The notes: generated by a model not told the origin, from the sequence alone. A stretch of 64,000 bases of DNA from Apteryx mantelli (GCF_036417845.1 NC_089979.1:53978262-54042261), one strand, 5' to 3'; counted from the first letter of the stretch, positions 36,943-49,820 are shown. Made by a program: numbers and translations.

Positions 36943-37711
36943 AGAATCCTGCTTTTTTCAGCCACTCACTGAGTCCGGTTTGGGGCAGGAATTAGGCTTT
37001 GCAGATGCGGTCAAGCCCTCAGCAAGTTTATTTGTCTGTAGAGTGCCATGCACATTTACGCTGCCCTGCAAAATAGCTGCCTTCTGGCAATTGGTCCTCA
37101 AAAAGAAATATAACTCTTGCCGACAACAACTGTTCTAGTTTTTTCATTTTTTACTGGAGAACAGTTGTTTTCTAATTAGGGCTACACTGCAGATCTGAAA
37201 GAGAACTGAGTTTTGCAGACTTGCTTTTTAAATCTTGGCACTTTTTACAAGGGAACAGTTGTGATGCAGAGATGTCTGAGCGAGCTCACTGAGCAAGAGC
37301 AAGCAGCTTGGCTCTACCTCTGCACTCTTCCAGGTGCCTGAAATTATTCTCCTGAAAAGCAAGGTAAACTTCCACATCGAGCTCTGCGGCTGCAGCCATC
37401 CTGAGCCTGACACTGCAGCTGCATCATTTGCTGCTCTGTAGATAGATTTTCTGTGAAAAGCAGCTTATTGGAAGTGTATTGACCTTTAAAATACATGGCA
37501 TTTTTCATTCAGTTCTCCCACCAGGCCTGAAAAAGCAGCTCTGAGAAATAGGAGCTACAGCATTTGTAAGGCTCTGCTGTTCAGCTGGGTGATCTAACAA
37601 CAGTTCACCCAGGAAACAGGTTATTTTGTGATGTGTGCAGGATCTAGGACTCTTAAAGATAGTTGTGACATAATTATTTACCTCAGAAAAACAATATTAA
37701 CTTTTACTCAC

Positions 37712-37803
37712 CACTTCTCCTCCTCTACTTGAACTCCTATGGACTGGAACTTACTGGTTGCTTTATTTTCACCTGATTTGGTAGATTCTTCAGCACCATC
37801 AAC
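37712..37803 (-). CDS. DLGAP1: DLGAP1 coding exon (GVQVE motif)
   Basis: A 92-nt exon with 30 codons plus two bases: VDGAEESTKSGENKATSKFQ, then SIGVQVEEEK and the first two bases of a Cys codon. The opening VD completes the GIQVD motif begun by the previous exon, and SIGVQVEEE is a near repeat of it. Motifs of this kind are known dynein light chain (DYNLL/LC8) ligands in GKAP. The acceptor is TTTTTTTAAG (AAG rather than CAG) and the donor GTGAGT. The VDGAEESTKSGENKA part diverges most from mammals. It is phase 0 to phase 2, so skipping would shift the frame. Confidence 0.94.
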
Positions 37804-40800
37804 CTTAAAAAAATAACCAGCTAATTAGAATGTACTTTAGAATATAACCAGATAATTAGAATCATTCTGTATGGGTATCACCCCATTATTTAGAATTTCT
37901 ATGTATGTTAACTACAAAGTATCGGCGCATATGGCTTGTACCGTAACTACCACCTTGATACAGTTGTATAGTTTATTTGTTGTGTGCCTATTTCTGATGT
38001 AATTATGGAATATTCATCATTCTTGTTATTCTTAAAGCAGTTTCATTAAGACAACGTTAGGCCTACGAAATGCAGATGGAGTTTATCCAGTGCTTTATGG
38101 AGGCTGGATGTGCAGATTTGCCAGAGCCTTTGAAAAGCCATAACGCCGCCTGCTGTGCTGCACCATTTGTTTGATTTTACCCGTTAGTTTGCATGTGCAT
38201 GCGTATGTGAAGTGATGTCAAAATTATGTGTTTATTTAGCTTAAGTGTTAGTGTCCTAGATCAGAGCATTCGACAGATAGGATTTAAAGAAAGCCGACAC
38301 AGCTCTTGGCTGGCATTATCTTGAAGTTAAAATTTAGTCACAGATGTGCCTTTGACTGAGCAAAACCACAACATTCTGGGTCCAATCAGTGTAGCTGTTA
38401 ATTCCCAATGCTACATATGGGATTGTTAATCTTAAAAAAAAAAAAGAAATTGTCAGCATGCAGCAATTTTGGACCACAGTATTGTTACAAAGTGACCTGT
38501 GAATTCACTCTGACCTCAGGTGTGCACAAGCTCCAGCTGCAGCTAGCAACTAGCACAGCAAACACTCTGGGTGCCATTAGTAAATAAGCTTGCTGTTGGC
38601 AGAGCCCAGTGCAGGAAAAGTGATTTCAAAGAACAGGGAGCGGAAGGGAGTTAGAGAGCTATTCAGTGAAGTACCCTTACCTGGTACTGGGGTATTTTGG
38701 GAGATAATTACACCCTAAACCCATCAGTTATTCAAGTCCAGTTAGGGGGAACTCCCGTAACTGGCAGAGAGAAGTAACCTTTTTGATGGAAGTGTTTTTT
38801 TGTTAAACAGATTACAGCAAAGGCATACAGCATCCTAACAGTGTCAGAGGGGTCAGAGGACACACGCAGAGGTTCATCACAAGTGCACGTTAGGTGTATT
38901 TATTAGAGAAAGATGCAAACCAAGAACATGCCTCTGGCTAATGTGGCTTGCGTTGCTCTACAGAGATGGGCCAAATTATAAGTATGGCATCCACCTGGGT
39001 TCAGTCTAAGCCTCAACTAGTTATAGTCAGTGGAGGCAGACTGACTTCATACTACCAGTCTGAAGGCTGAGAAACTACCTACCTATTTTAGGGCTGCTGT
39101 TCCAAGATAAGTCATTTTGGCAGCCAGAGCAAGCTCATGGTATTTCCACTCCCACACTAGCCCTTCAGCTGTTCCAGCACGACTGCTTGTGCAACCATGC
39201 TGCAAACTGGACTGCAGGGCAGACCAGGAAAATAGTTTTGCTTCTTCGTGAAGCCCGGTCAGTTTTAAAAATCTGGTTCACAGGTACAGCTGCGAGGGTG
39301 GCACAGTGTGGGGCAGCAGTCCTACGAGCCCATAGCACCACTGACGGTTCCTCCACTTCACACAACCACACCCTTGGACACCTCCACTGGTTGGTACACA
39401 GTTCCTATCCTGGCAGCCCTTCGCATACTATGCCCAATTTGGAATATGGATCCTGACTATGCTGATCATCTGTACATTTCAAAATTTTAGAGGGACATTT
39501 TCAAAGGCTTGCACAATGTTTTGGGCTTTGTTTTCCTCAGATCTCAGAAGCCAAGTCCGCTATAATGCCCCAAAGCAGCAGTTCTGACTTGCAGCAGCAC
39601 TACCTTAAGAAGAGACAGCTGGGAGACGGTCTTTTAAGAACAGCGGTTCACATTACCGTTGTTCATTCTGGCTGCCGCAAACGGGGGAGTAATTTCTTTC
39701 TACCTGTTACTTTGCAGGATCTTTGTCTGCAAAGGAGTCTTGGTCACTTTGTTCAGTGAAATGAAGGATCACAACAATCAAATGGCACCTCAGCCTTGGC
39801 CTGGTATGGGAATAAGTAAGAGAAGAGCTTTCTTGTATCTTCATCCCACCTGGGTCTTGTTCCCATGTGTAACACTCAACATCCACCCTTCTTTCAGAAT
39901 TTATTTAAAAGAAATTGCCGGGGAGCAGAAAAAGGGTATAGCAGAGGCAGTAAACTGCATGCACAGGCTATGGTAATTATTGCCCTTCCCCGAAGAAGTA
40001 CGAGATTACTAAAGTCACAATTTCTCCAGGAGCTGCCTCCTGGGATGGCATACTTCTGCACACCACCTCTCATCAGGCTGATGTAGAGATTTCAGAGTAA
40101 ATTCTTAGGCTTTACTAATCAGATAAGCCTGTACAGGCACATGGGAGGCTGTAAACACAACCTGCATCTGCAAGAAAAAAATCCTGTCTTTTCGTGAAGG
40201 CTGATAAGCTGCAGATCACTAGCCTATTTGCTTGGGATTCAGCTCCCATCAAAACCTGTGTTGATTCTCAGCTGATTGCAAGTTCACATACTTTGTTGCA
40301 GAACCAAATCCTGCAGGTAGATAGCCGCACTCCTATACACATTCTTTTAGAGGGGGTATGGGAAAGATTAAGTAAGATAACAGATTAAATTGGTCTACTT
40401 TATTTGCTCTTCTCCTTTCTGTAAACAGGAGTGAACCTTGGCTGGGTTACTTTTCTTGTTTCACTCCACCAGAGGTAACAAAGTGTAATTTTCTTTAACA
40501 AGGCCAAATCAGAAGGAACCTATCCCCGGCTCTTGAGGCCGAGAGGAACAATGCTGCCTCATTCAAGTGGCTACCAGTCATTAGGAAATGCATGAATAAG
40601 CAGTGACAATTAATTCAGTGAGACTGGACGAAAATATTTTTTGGGTGATAGTGTAATGTAAATCACTGTTTTACACATTCTCTTTCAATGATTTAATTCA
40701 TGCTTTTCTGACCCCTGCTGTGTTATGATTCATAGATTAGTACTCATGTGTGTAATTTAACAAAGCTGAATAATAAGCAGCAAGGAGACTTAAACAAATC

Positions 40801-41025
40801 CTTGTTTCTGACATATTTATGATAAATTAGTAAAACATCATCAGTACCATGCAGAATGATTAGGCTACTGCAGCTTCTACATAGGCACCTGTCAGGAAAA
40901 GTAGAAAAATACAGGGAACATTGTATAACTAAGCAGTGAAACAAATGTAGAAATCCAAAGCAATGGCAAATTACAATCAATTTACAATGTACAAATTACA
41001 TTACAATCCAAATCCTATACTGTAC
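37804..41025 (-). other. DLGAP1 intron
   Basis: A 3.2-kb intron, donor GTACAG and acceptor TTTAAG. It contains an A tract near 38430 and no recognisable transposon or exon. Direct repeats of an AACCAG-TAATTAGAAT-type unit occur at about 37814-37864, beside the acceptor. Confidence 0.85.
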
Positions 41026-41399
41026 CTGTATTCCAATAGATAAACATCTGTTTTTCTTGAAGTGGTCCTTCTTTCTATCTTCTACAGCAACTGTGGCAAT
41101 GGTGGTGGTGGTGGTGACAGTGGCAGTATTGTTTCCTACATGTTGACTTGCTGGGCCATGGATCTGTGCATTGGCAGCTTCAATAGCAGCTGTTAGTGCC
41201 TTCATACTGTCCAAGCTCTCTGTGGAGTTGCTAAGCCCTGACTGACTGATGATATCTCCCCTCTGCCCATGCCCATCCATATATGCATCCTGGGCAGACT
41301 CTGTGCTGCTCTGGGCCGTGATGGAAATAAATGGCTTGGTGGTAGTTCTTGGTGGAACTGGAGGTGGTGTCTTCTTATAGGTGGTGATGCAGGATGACA
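41026..41399 (-). CDS. DLGAP1: DLGAP1 coding exon (SH3-type ligand, poly-Thr, GIQ)
   Basis: A 374-nt exon that completes a Val codon (G|TG) and encodes 124 residues, from SSCITTYKKTPPPVPPRTTT to NRCLSIGIQ. PPVPPR fits a class II SH3 ligand. The middle (SQSGLSNSTESLDSMKALTA then AIEAANAQIHGP) is conserved DLGAP1 sequence. A threonine run, TATVTTTTTIATV, is encoded in part by a five-unit ACC repeat at about 41100-41116. The acceptor is a strong TTTTTTCCAG and the donor CAG|GTACAG. The frame is phase 1 in, phase 0 out. It is the most 5' DLGAP1 exon found here; the preceding exon should end in a G and encode the stretch before VSSC. Confidence 0.96.
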
Positions 41400-42119
41400 C
41401 TGGAAAAAACATATGAGAGTTCTTGATTTATTGATGTGGCAGAGAAAATGAAGGCAAAAATGATCCCAGAACATCACTGAGCAGGGGCAGGGCCCTGTTG
41501 GCCAAAGAGCCCCCAGCAGCTCCAGTATCAGCGCTAGGTCTCTGTCCCGCTCATCAGGGTCCTCTGTGCCTCCTGCTGTGACTGACAGAATTGCCAGTGT
41601 AGGGAAAGAAAGAGCTATTTGCCAGTTCCTCCTTAGTCTTTTTAGAATTGTTTTCTCCAGCATATTTATTACTAACTTTTGTAAGTCCATGTGTGGACAA
41701 ATCATTCCTCCAAAATGTTCATTCTGGTCATACTCTGTAAACAGGATTCACAGGGATCAGCCTCCAACCACATATCCTAGCTAACCTATATTTCATGCAG
41801 TTTTAAGAAAATCATGTTTACTATCTCTCTATCCTGCTCTACTGTGTTTATCAAGTTTAAGTAGAATTTTAAATTACATTTCTTCGCTCAAAGAGAGATT
41901 CCAAGACCATCCCAGGTCAAAGTCTGCTAACACTCATTATATTTAAACTTATGTTTTTCTCAATATAAAAAGTCTCACTTGTTGCACAGACTTCTCAAAC
42001 ACTTTGAAATATGCTGTAAACTGTGCAGGACATTTTTCAAAGAACAACATTTTGCCACTCATATTTCTCCTTCTAAATATAACACATCAGTTCTGGGAAA
42101 AAATCTGCCTCATTTTACA

Positions 42120-42190
42120 CACAGGGAGTTTTATACCCAGTGAAGTCAATGGCTGAAGCCTGTCCATCAGTGGGACTACTTAAAAGAAAG
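42120..42190. repeat. Relic of a GAAGTCAATGG-type interspersed repeat
   Basis: GGGAGTTTTATACCCAGTGA followed by AGTCAATGGCTGAAGCC keeps the core GTGAAGTCAATGG of this amniote repeat. It is the best-preserved of the copies noted in the window. Confidence 0.5.
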
Positions 42191-44857
42191 CATAAGTGTA
42201 AATGTTTGCAACAGCAGAGGCTTTAAAGAAAGTTTATGAAGACTCATCTTTTCATGGGAACTTGCAGCACTCTGTATTTTGAAGGACATGCTCCCTTTTA
42301 AATGTTTCTATATGGATTTAGAAGTGGAGCTTGAAGTTCCCAGACTAGAAACTATTGGCCTGTGTGTACAGAATTACATGCAGAAAGCACTTCATGGAGA
42401 TAAAAACATCTTCTTTTATGGGCTAGTTGGTGGCTCTGCATTACTGATGTCCTGGAATGCTTTCAAATGAGGAAAGAAAGTCCATTAAGAACAAAAAACA
42501 ATCGTGAAATGCTTTATTTTTTAAGAAAATAAATGCAGGCATTAACCTGCGCAAAGTTCAGACACAAATGCGTTAACATAAATTCTTATTAACAGTAATC
42601 ATATGGCAAGAAATGATTCATCACATCATTTTAATTGGCAGACGTCTGTACCACCCACATAAAAGGTAACTCTACTACAGCTGTTCTGCTCGCTGTTTGC
42701 ACTGTACGTGCTTGTTGAGCCAGAAGCCATTATGGTATTAATTTGACTAACTCAGATCCATATGCCTCGTATCTCCCAGTAGCTGTAGGAATCATTACAG
42801 TGTAAAAGGTGTTTCCAGGGCATGAAATCAAACAAGATTTTTTTTTTAAGGACTCTAGTCTGAGTTTCTGATAACGTGTCTGAACCCATGTAAAACACAT
42901 TAAATGCTAATGGAAAAAGAATATTTCACTAAGGTAGTGAGGGTTTTGAAACTATGATTCACTTCTGAAGAATCAAATGGAAACCACAGCATCTCTGAGA
43001 GAAGAGATGGGTAAAAATGAACTTGTCAGATTTTAACTCCTGGGAAATTAACAATCTGTAGGGGTTAAAGGTGTTTTTTAAAGTGCTTATAACAAGGAAA
43101 GTACCTGCAACTAACAGAAAGGATGACAATTTTACAAAGAGGATTGTGACTTCTGTGCAGTTCTGCACTGGTTTTGACACTGCCCCACAGCATTTGTGGC
43201 AACTGCGCACATTCACGGAAATCAGCTGCTGTGGTTGCAGCACAGACATTTACTGCAAGACTTGCAGAGAACTAGGGAGGCTGCTGCTTGTGTGACGATA
43301 TCCCAGAAACGAGTCAGGCTTTCTGTGGTCCAGAGTACATTCTCCGAGTGGTGGAAATGCAAACTGAAATGCGCCACTGACGAATTTGAAGCACATACAT
43401 ACTCATATATCTGTGTCGTGCTTTGGGAAGCCTGTTAAGAACTTGTCTAACAAAGGTGTGCGATGAACTTCGCAGTTCAGTGATGTATAAATTGTCCCAT
43501 TTAAAACATACTAGGCAAGGTCATTGTGGAGCTCGGGGGAGACACCAGCCACCTTCAGCACATCCCAGCAAAGCAGTGAGGGAAATGATAATGAAACACA
43601 CTCAAAAAGTGCTCTTAAGTAGAGGACATCATAGGGTATAAATAAAAAGCAAGCCACAGCAAGACTGGTCCCCATATCACGGGTCATCCCCTAATACAAA
43701 GGGGCTCAATAGCTACCGTGTATTGACAGCTACCAGGCATTGCAAATACAGAATCGTCTGATTAAGATGCCTTTCCTTCTGTAGGTAAATGTACTCAATG
43801 AGGAGGCTAAGCCACCCGGCAATGAAGGATGTTTACACTCAGCTAATTAAATCTCAAGTTATTCTTCAGAGGGGGGAGAGAATTGACAAGTCATACAGTG
43901 AGATTGTAAAGAGAAACAGCAAACACTGTTTTAGCAAGTCAAAACAAATCCTCAGTTTCCTGGAGTCACGCAGCGCACACTGTACGGCTCCGGAGAAGCG
44001 GCGTGTGCAAGTCATAAAAGAACCCCAGGCACTTTGTTACTGGAAATGATGTCAACTCCCGCCACTCCTCTGCACAAACTACAACACAACGCTGCTCAGG
44101 CCCCAGTCGCAGGCAGCTGCTCGCACAACAGCGGAGCTGGCCGAGCCCTCCAAAAGCCTGAAGCGTAACAGCGCAGCAGACTTGGTGCATCTCTTTTCCC
44201 GAGGCGCTTGCAAGAACCTGGCAACTTGTGACATGGCAACTTGAAGGCTTGAATTTGCTGTAGCGTTTTAAACACTAGGATGCATGAAAAAACAAACAAA
44301 AACTCGTCAAGAAAAATGACAAAACCCCTGGTGCTCTCCTTGTCCTGCTAAGAGCGCAGGAACAGCACGGCACGTTGCTGCCTTGGCCAGGCCAAGAGCT
44401 GCGTCCCCCTGCAAACGGGGAGCTGTCCCATCTGGTTCTCCTGCGCCAGAAGCAGGCTGCCAGGAAGGTGGACTCTGGAGGAGAAGATTACAAGAGGCTC
44501 ACGGGATGCACAGGGAACTTCCAAGGCTTTTTGCACTTGAAAGTTAATTCACATCAGGAAGCAAATGTAAAGGACTATAAATTCCCTGATAAACACGTTC
44601 TTGGAAATGGATCAAGGAGCAAAGTTCTGCATTGAAACCAATCTGACTGGAGAGTCAAGTCAAAGTAGTCTGATTTTTCATTAAAATTGTTTAGACATGG
44701 TGTTACTCAGAAATAACTTTTTCTGAATAGCGACTGTGTATATAAGCCCTCAGTTTGTCACAACAGAGAATGCACTTTCATATTATTTTACAGAGCGCCA
44801 GGGCTGCTAAAGCAGGTATACATTCCTCTCCTAAGGCATATGCAAGATTTAATCCAG

Positions 44858-44915
44858 AAACTAGTTAACAGTCACTTAACCAGTTGTTAACCAGTAACTA
44901 GTTAACTAGTTAACA
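44858..44915. repeat. GTTAAC-rich palindromic cluster
   Basis: ACTAGTTAAC-type words are repeated within 58 bp, including a perfect 18-bp palindrome at 44895-44912 (TAACTAGTT and its reverse complement). The half-site GTTAA resembles HNF1-type binding sites, but a low-complexity origin is equally possible. Confidence 0.6.
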
Positions 44916-47900
44916 GAGGAAAGAACCCTCTCATTCCCAACGCGCCTTGCATCAGGCCCATCATTCCCATCTCCATTAAGTAAAGCTCTCCTGCTCATTT
45001 TGATCTTTATCCTATTTCTATGGCCTGCCTTTGGGTTACAGTTTAATCCCAAATACCTAGTGAGAAAGCACTTTCTCCAGATTAAAAGCAAAAAGTCATG
45101 GTGTTTGTCCTCCTAGCTAGTATTTCCAAACAACTAGCTCATGGGACAGGAATTTGGAACAGGGAGTGTCAACCACCCAGTTCAGAAGGAAGTCTAATGA
45201 TAAAAAAAAAAAAGAAAAAAAAATCCCAGATTGCATAATAATAAAAGCTCGAATTTGAATGTTTCATTGTAAGAGCACTTCAGTTGTTTAAACATGTTCA
45301 CTAGGGAGATGAGCCCTCAGGAACAAACATCAGCACACAAACACTGATTTTTAGCTCAATGAATGGGTGCTCAGGAGAACCCCAAGGCAGATTAATATTT
45401 GTGAAGAGATCAAATTCAGGCACTTTGAACAGTGCAAGTGATGAGATGTGTAAGCAGTTCCTTTCACTCTCTAATTTGGCAGGCTCGTATAAAACTGGTT
45501 AACAAATAGAAGAATATGGGAAAGTGAAAATTTAAAGTTAATTAAAATAATAGTCTTTCTTGGAGTACTTGGACTACTGCCACAGTTTGCAAGGGGCAGC
45601 AAAAGACACAATTTGTACACACATAAGCAGTAAGGTACAAGGTAAGAATTTCTCAGCCCTGCAGAGATGGACATCGGTCTTCTGATTTAATATCTGCTGA
45701 ACAGGTGGGTTACTCCTACCTGCTACACAGGTGTGTTACAGCAGTGCCCGTGCATCTCATACAAATTCAACCCACAGACAGATGTAGAAACATCCTAGCA
45801 GGCCCAAGCCTCACGCCTGCGTTGCCCCATGCTCCCCACGCAGAGGTGCAAGTGCTTGATTTGAGAGTTAGGTTCAAACCGAGCTGGTATTCTCTTTGCC
45901 ATGCGTTTATTTCCTTGCTTTCTGGAAGTTTGGGGGCAGTGCTTGGAAATGGGGTTGTAGATCCTGTATCGTTATTTTTACACATAGAAATATTGGTATG
46001 AAAATGGAGTATGCATTTTTTTAATAAAAAAACCTGTTTCCAGACAGCAGATGGCTTCTGAGGAAGGGGAGATTTACTATTAAAAACAAACTGAAATAAA
46101 TAAAGATTTTCATAAGAAATTCTAAACTGCCCAAGGAAATAAAACCAGAGTGAGTTATAGATGTCATTATCCCAAATGAGAACTACCGAAATCTCTGTAG
46201 CATGCCATCATGCGCTCTACCTAAACGATCCTTTTTCTGTATCCCCACCACTGTATAACGATATATTTTAGTTGACAAAAGCCTAAGCTACACAAAATTT
46301 GGAAACAGGCATAACTCATGACTGAAACCGTGCAGAAATCTATACAAATTATCTAAACTCTCTTCACTGTCCATGATAGCACCACAGGGTTAAGATTTAA
46401 TATCCCATGTACTTTGAGGTCTAAAAGCTGGTGCTGGTGACCTTTTTGTAAGTCTGAACATCTTTGTTTGCAGGTACAGTACAGGTGCTCCCAGCCTTGC
46501 AACCGGCTCTATTTGGGGACCTCCTGAAACCTGAGAGAGGGGTGGGACTAAATATGGCTCATCCTGTACTTCAAATGAGATTAATATTGAGTGAAAAAAT
46601 CTGTATGTGCATAATCAGTGGATGATAAGCGAATATTTCTCTAGCAGATTTTTTTCTTTTAATGACTGCTGTTGGAAGCTGCTAATGCCAGTCAGAAGTT
46701 TAATTGCTATCTCAGGGAAGCTGAATTAGCGCACAGAGAACAGGTGAGACAGTCAAAGGCATCCACTAAGTGTAGTTTATCATGGGGTATCACTACAAAT
46801 TACAGATGCACAGACAAAATTCAGTGCACACAGCCTTCCTGTGAGATCCACTTCACTCTCTGTGTATCGCCACAGCTGAACTTTTCTCTACATAAAAGCT
46901 GCCAGTATGTTAACAGTGCAAAACTTATGTAATTCAGCTTGTTAGGTCAGAAAGCAAAGACTTCTGCAAGCACCTGAAGTTCAGGAAAACTTTTCATATA
47001 CGCTGAAAGTCATGCCCAAAGTAGATCTTAGCTAGGACAGTTCAGAATACTTTACTCCTAAAAACTGTTGTCTTCACTGACATCAAGCAATTAGGACTTG
47101 GCTTTACTTTTTCAGAAGACAGGGATAAAATAGGTAAGAATATGACTGATTGCAAGCTCTAGATTTCATTTCAGTTAATGCGTAGGAGCTCCCTTGCCTT
47201 TTTACATCAGAGATTTGCTTCTGCTGTTCAATAGCTAGTGATGGTCTCAGTGAGCTGAAGCTACACTGTGCCTCCGGAGCTCATGCTTTACAGATGGGTG
47301 CTATGGGCATTCAGTCCTGGCCGCCGGTCCATGTGACATGATGTTATATATCCATGAATGACATATATCGGTAGCTACTCAAATCGAAATTCATTCAGGC
47401 TGAGAGGGAAGTCAGAAGTGAAACTGTTTTGGCCTTGTCTTTAAACTCTGGCTACCAAAAAAGCATCTGGAAAAACGATGCCAAGATCCCATGGACAATA
47501 CCATGATGTTGTTCCAGACAGATGCTCTCAGAGAGCTTCAAAGGTTCAAAATGCCTTAAAACAGTAATGGTAGAACGTATGTGATACAGAACATCAACCT
47601 TTACATTCAATGAAGCATGTTGGGAAAGAGTAAAAAAACCCAATAGAGCTGCATAGCCTTTTTTCGTTAGCATATGAGTTATTTACCATCTCTTTTCATC
47701 TTCACTGCATTTTTTTCTGAGAAAATCAGGGAAACACTGTTTGATCTATAGCATCAACTAAGTCCAGTGAACTGTTCCAAAGCCTTCTGCGCTTAAATAC
47801 TTCACCAATTCCTTTATCTTTCCCACTTTCAGGGTATTCATGGAAAACAAGAAACATTAGAATTTTGGATTAAAAAAGGATACTTAAAAATATTTTATGT

Positions 47901-49099
47901 TTCAGAAGTTACATGTCATAAAATCATCATGGTAAGAAATTTATAAGCTTTCTCAATATCAATACATTTATCTTATAAAAAGCACTTATGGGAAACAGAG
48001 GGAACTATGTGACGTATGGTAGTTTATCCCACTTAGACAAGGATATGTAACAGTAAATAAATGTAATAATGTGCAGCTTGATGAAATCAGATTCTTTTCC
48101 CATATATTTTCCAGGAAGCTACTTCACTGGCACTTTGATATAACATTTTGTTATGTGTTACTGCAGTGCACTCAAATTTCAGAATTTTGCATCTCTTTCC
48201 CTCTGGCAATACTGTTAATAAAACAAATGGGCAATATTTTTTAATGAGGAGCTGTGCTAGCCAAATGCAGACACATATATGTAAGCAGCTATTTCAGTGT
48301 GAAACAAGTGCAAGAACCAAGGCTTAGATTTTCAGAAACACAGAAGACTGAACTTGCTGCAACAACCTAGCCTCCCTAGCTAGGATCATATATTTAAAAA
48401 GTTTCAAAATCAAACATACTCTGAAATACTAATCACTTGTTTTTTTCGACTACTGAGAAACTGTGGAATGTTAAGACTTGAGGTGCAGCTGCACAGTGCT
48501 TAGTGCTAAACACTTGAAAACCTGCCTCATATTTACATGACTGAACTGGCGCTGGACTTTTGAAAAAATGACCTGAAATGTGAATATACAACTTAATTTC
48601 CAGAATATACCAGTAGCTCTTTCAACACACAGGTACACAGGGAGCCTGCCAAAATGGAGCCCACGCTTGCCATTCTGCTTGGGTATATTACTGTAGGTGC
48701 TATTTCTCAAAACTGTCATGTAATATTTGTAACTACTGCTTCTGGACATATTTATGTATTTTTGTACAGATGGTTTGCCTGCACTTACAAGTGGAATATT
48801 TAACATCTGAGCAGCCAATACATATGAGACTTTAATCCTGTCGAACCTGCAGATACACCAGGGCAGATGTGTGGTCAGAGACAAGCCCACATGTCACTAA
48901 CGCTCTCCTAAAACAAGTACGGCATGTCGTGCCCTCCTTCACAGTTCATTAAGAAGAGCTGCACTGTGTCCTTCCTCATCCTCTGCTGTCAATCACTCTT
49001 CCTCAAACTGTGGCAATGATGCTGAGTGATGATAAACCAAATTTAGCAGTCAGGCATTTTCGGAGGAGCTTGCTTGGTCAGATGTCAGGAACTTGATGG

Positions 49100-49200
49100 A
49101 GTAATTGCCAGGTGAAATGGTACAACTTTTGTCATGCAAGAGATCAGACTAGATAATAATTCAGATTCTCCTTATGGCCTCCAAATCTACGAATTGCCTA
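49100..49200 (+). mobile_element. CR1 LINE 3' tail relic
   Basis: CATGCAAGAGATCAGACTAG followed by ATAATAATTCAGATTCTCCT and TATGGCCTCCAAATCTACGA aligns with the well-known CR1 terminus ATGCAGGAGGTCAGACTAGATGATC...CTTCTGGCCTTAAAATCTATGA. The upstream 80 bp (about 49020-49100) may belong to the same insertion. It is on the plus strand, antisense to DLGAP1, and inactive. Confidence 0.65.
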
Positions 49201-49794
49201 AACTTACCTGTGAATCTCGAGAAGACTTAAGCAAACCAATTATCTCCTAGTAATCTGATCACTCAGCATTTAAGCTGGCTAGATATTAACATACTTGGAT
49301 ATTGCTGTTTTCAACATTACTGCAAGGATTTGCTTCACTGCAACTAACTTTCAAAAGACAATATTGAGCTGAGGTACTGACACTTCAAAGTGCGATTCCT
49401 TTTGGAAAAGAATGACTGTAAAAGTTGTCCCCTTCTCCTCAAAGTGGAATTACACTGTCTTCGTTTGCTGCTGATGTTAGCAAGAAAACGAGCTTCTACT
49501 GTTTTTTACTCCTAGTAGTTCTCCGAATACTTAATAAACTTAAAGTAAGGTAAGCAGAATTCCGTATCATTGCACATACTGGCATCAAACCGCTCTTGGA
49601 GAATTTGATTAGTGATGCATCAAAATTGGTTTAGAATTCAATTAGTTTAAATTGGTGCAAACCCATCCCTGATGTGGATGCATTTAGAAGTGGATATGAC
49701 TGATAAGGTGCTTTTTTTAAACTTAAATGAAAATGCTGCAGAAGTAAGAGTGATTCATTCACAGAGTTTATCCCAATTAACTGTATCAGTTCAT

Positions 49795-49820
49795 TGATTT
49801 TTAACCATGGTTAAAAATCA
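49795..49820. repeat. Perfect 26-bp palindrome
   Basis: The half TGATTTTTAACCA (49795-49807) is followed without a spacer by its exact reverse complement (49808-49820), centred on CCATGG. The symmetry stops abruptly on both sides. No known element was recognised around it. Confidence 0.9.

Larger units (their letters stand above)
30123..37711 (-). other. DLGAP1 intron
   Basis: A 7.6-kb intron, donor GTGAGT and acceptor CCAAG. It carries a fossil CR1 LINE on the opposite strand (31561-32117), a TTTC microsatellite (33405-33422), a purine-rich plus-strand block at about 34.7-35.5 kb and two G-quadruplex motifs (36236-36265, 36919-36942). No exon was recognised. Confidence 0.85.

Noticed and set aside
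41202..41705. 167-codon minus-strand open frame overlapping the DLGAP1 exon
   Set aside because: It is in a different frame from the conserved DLGAP1 sequence and extends through the intron; a shadow of the real exon.
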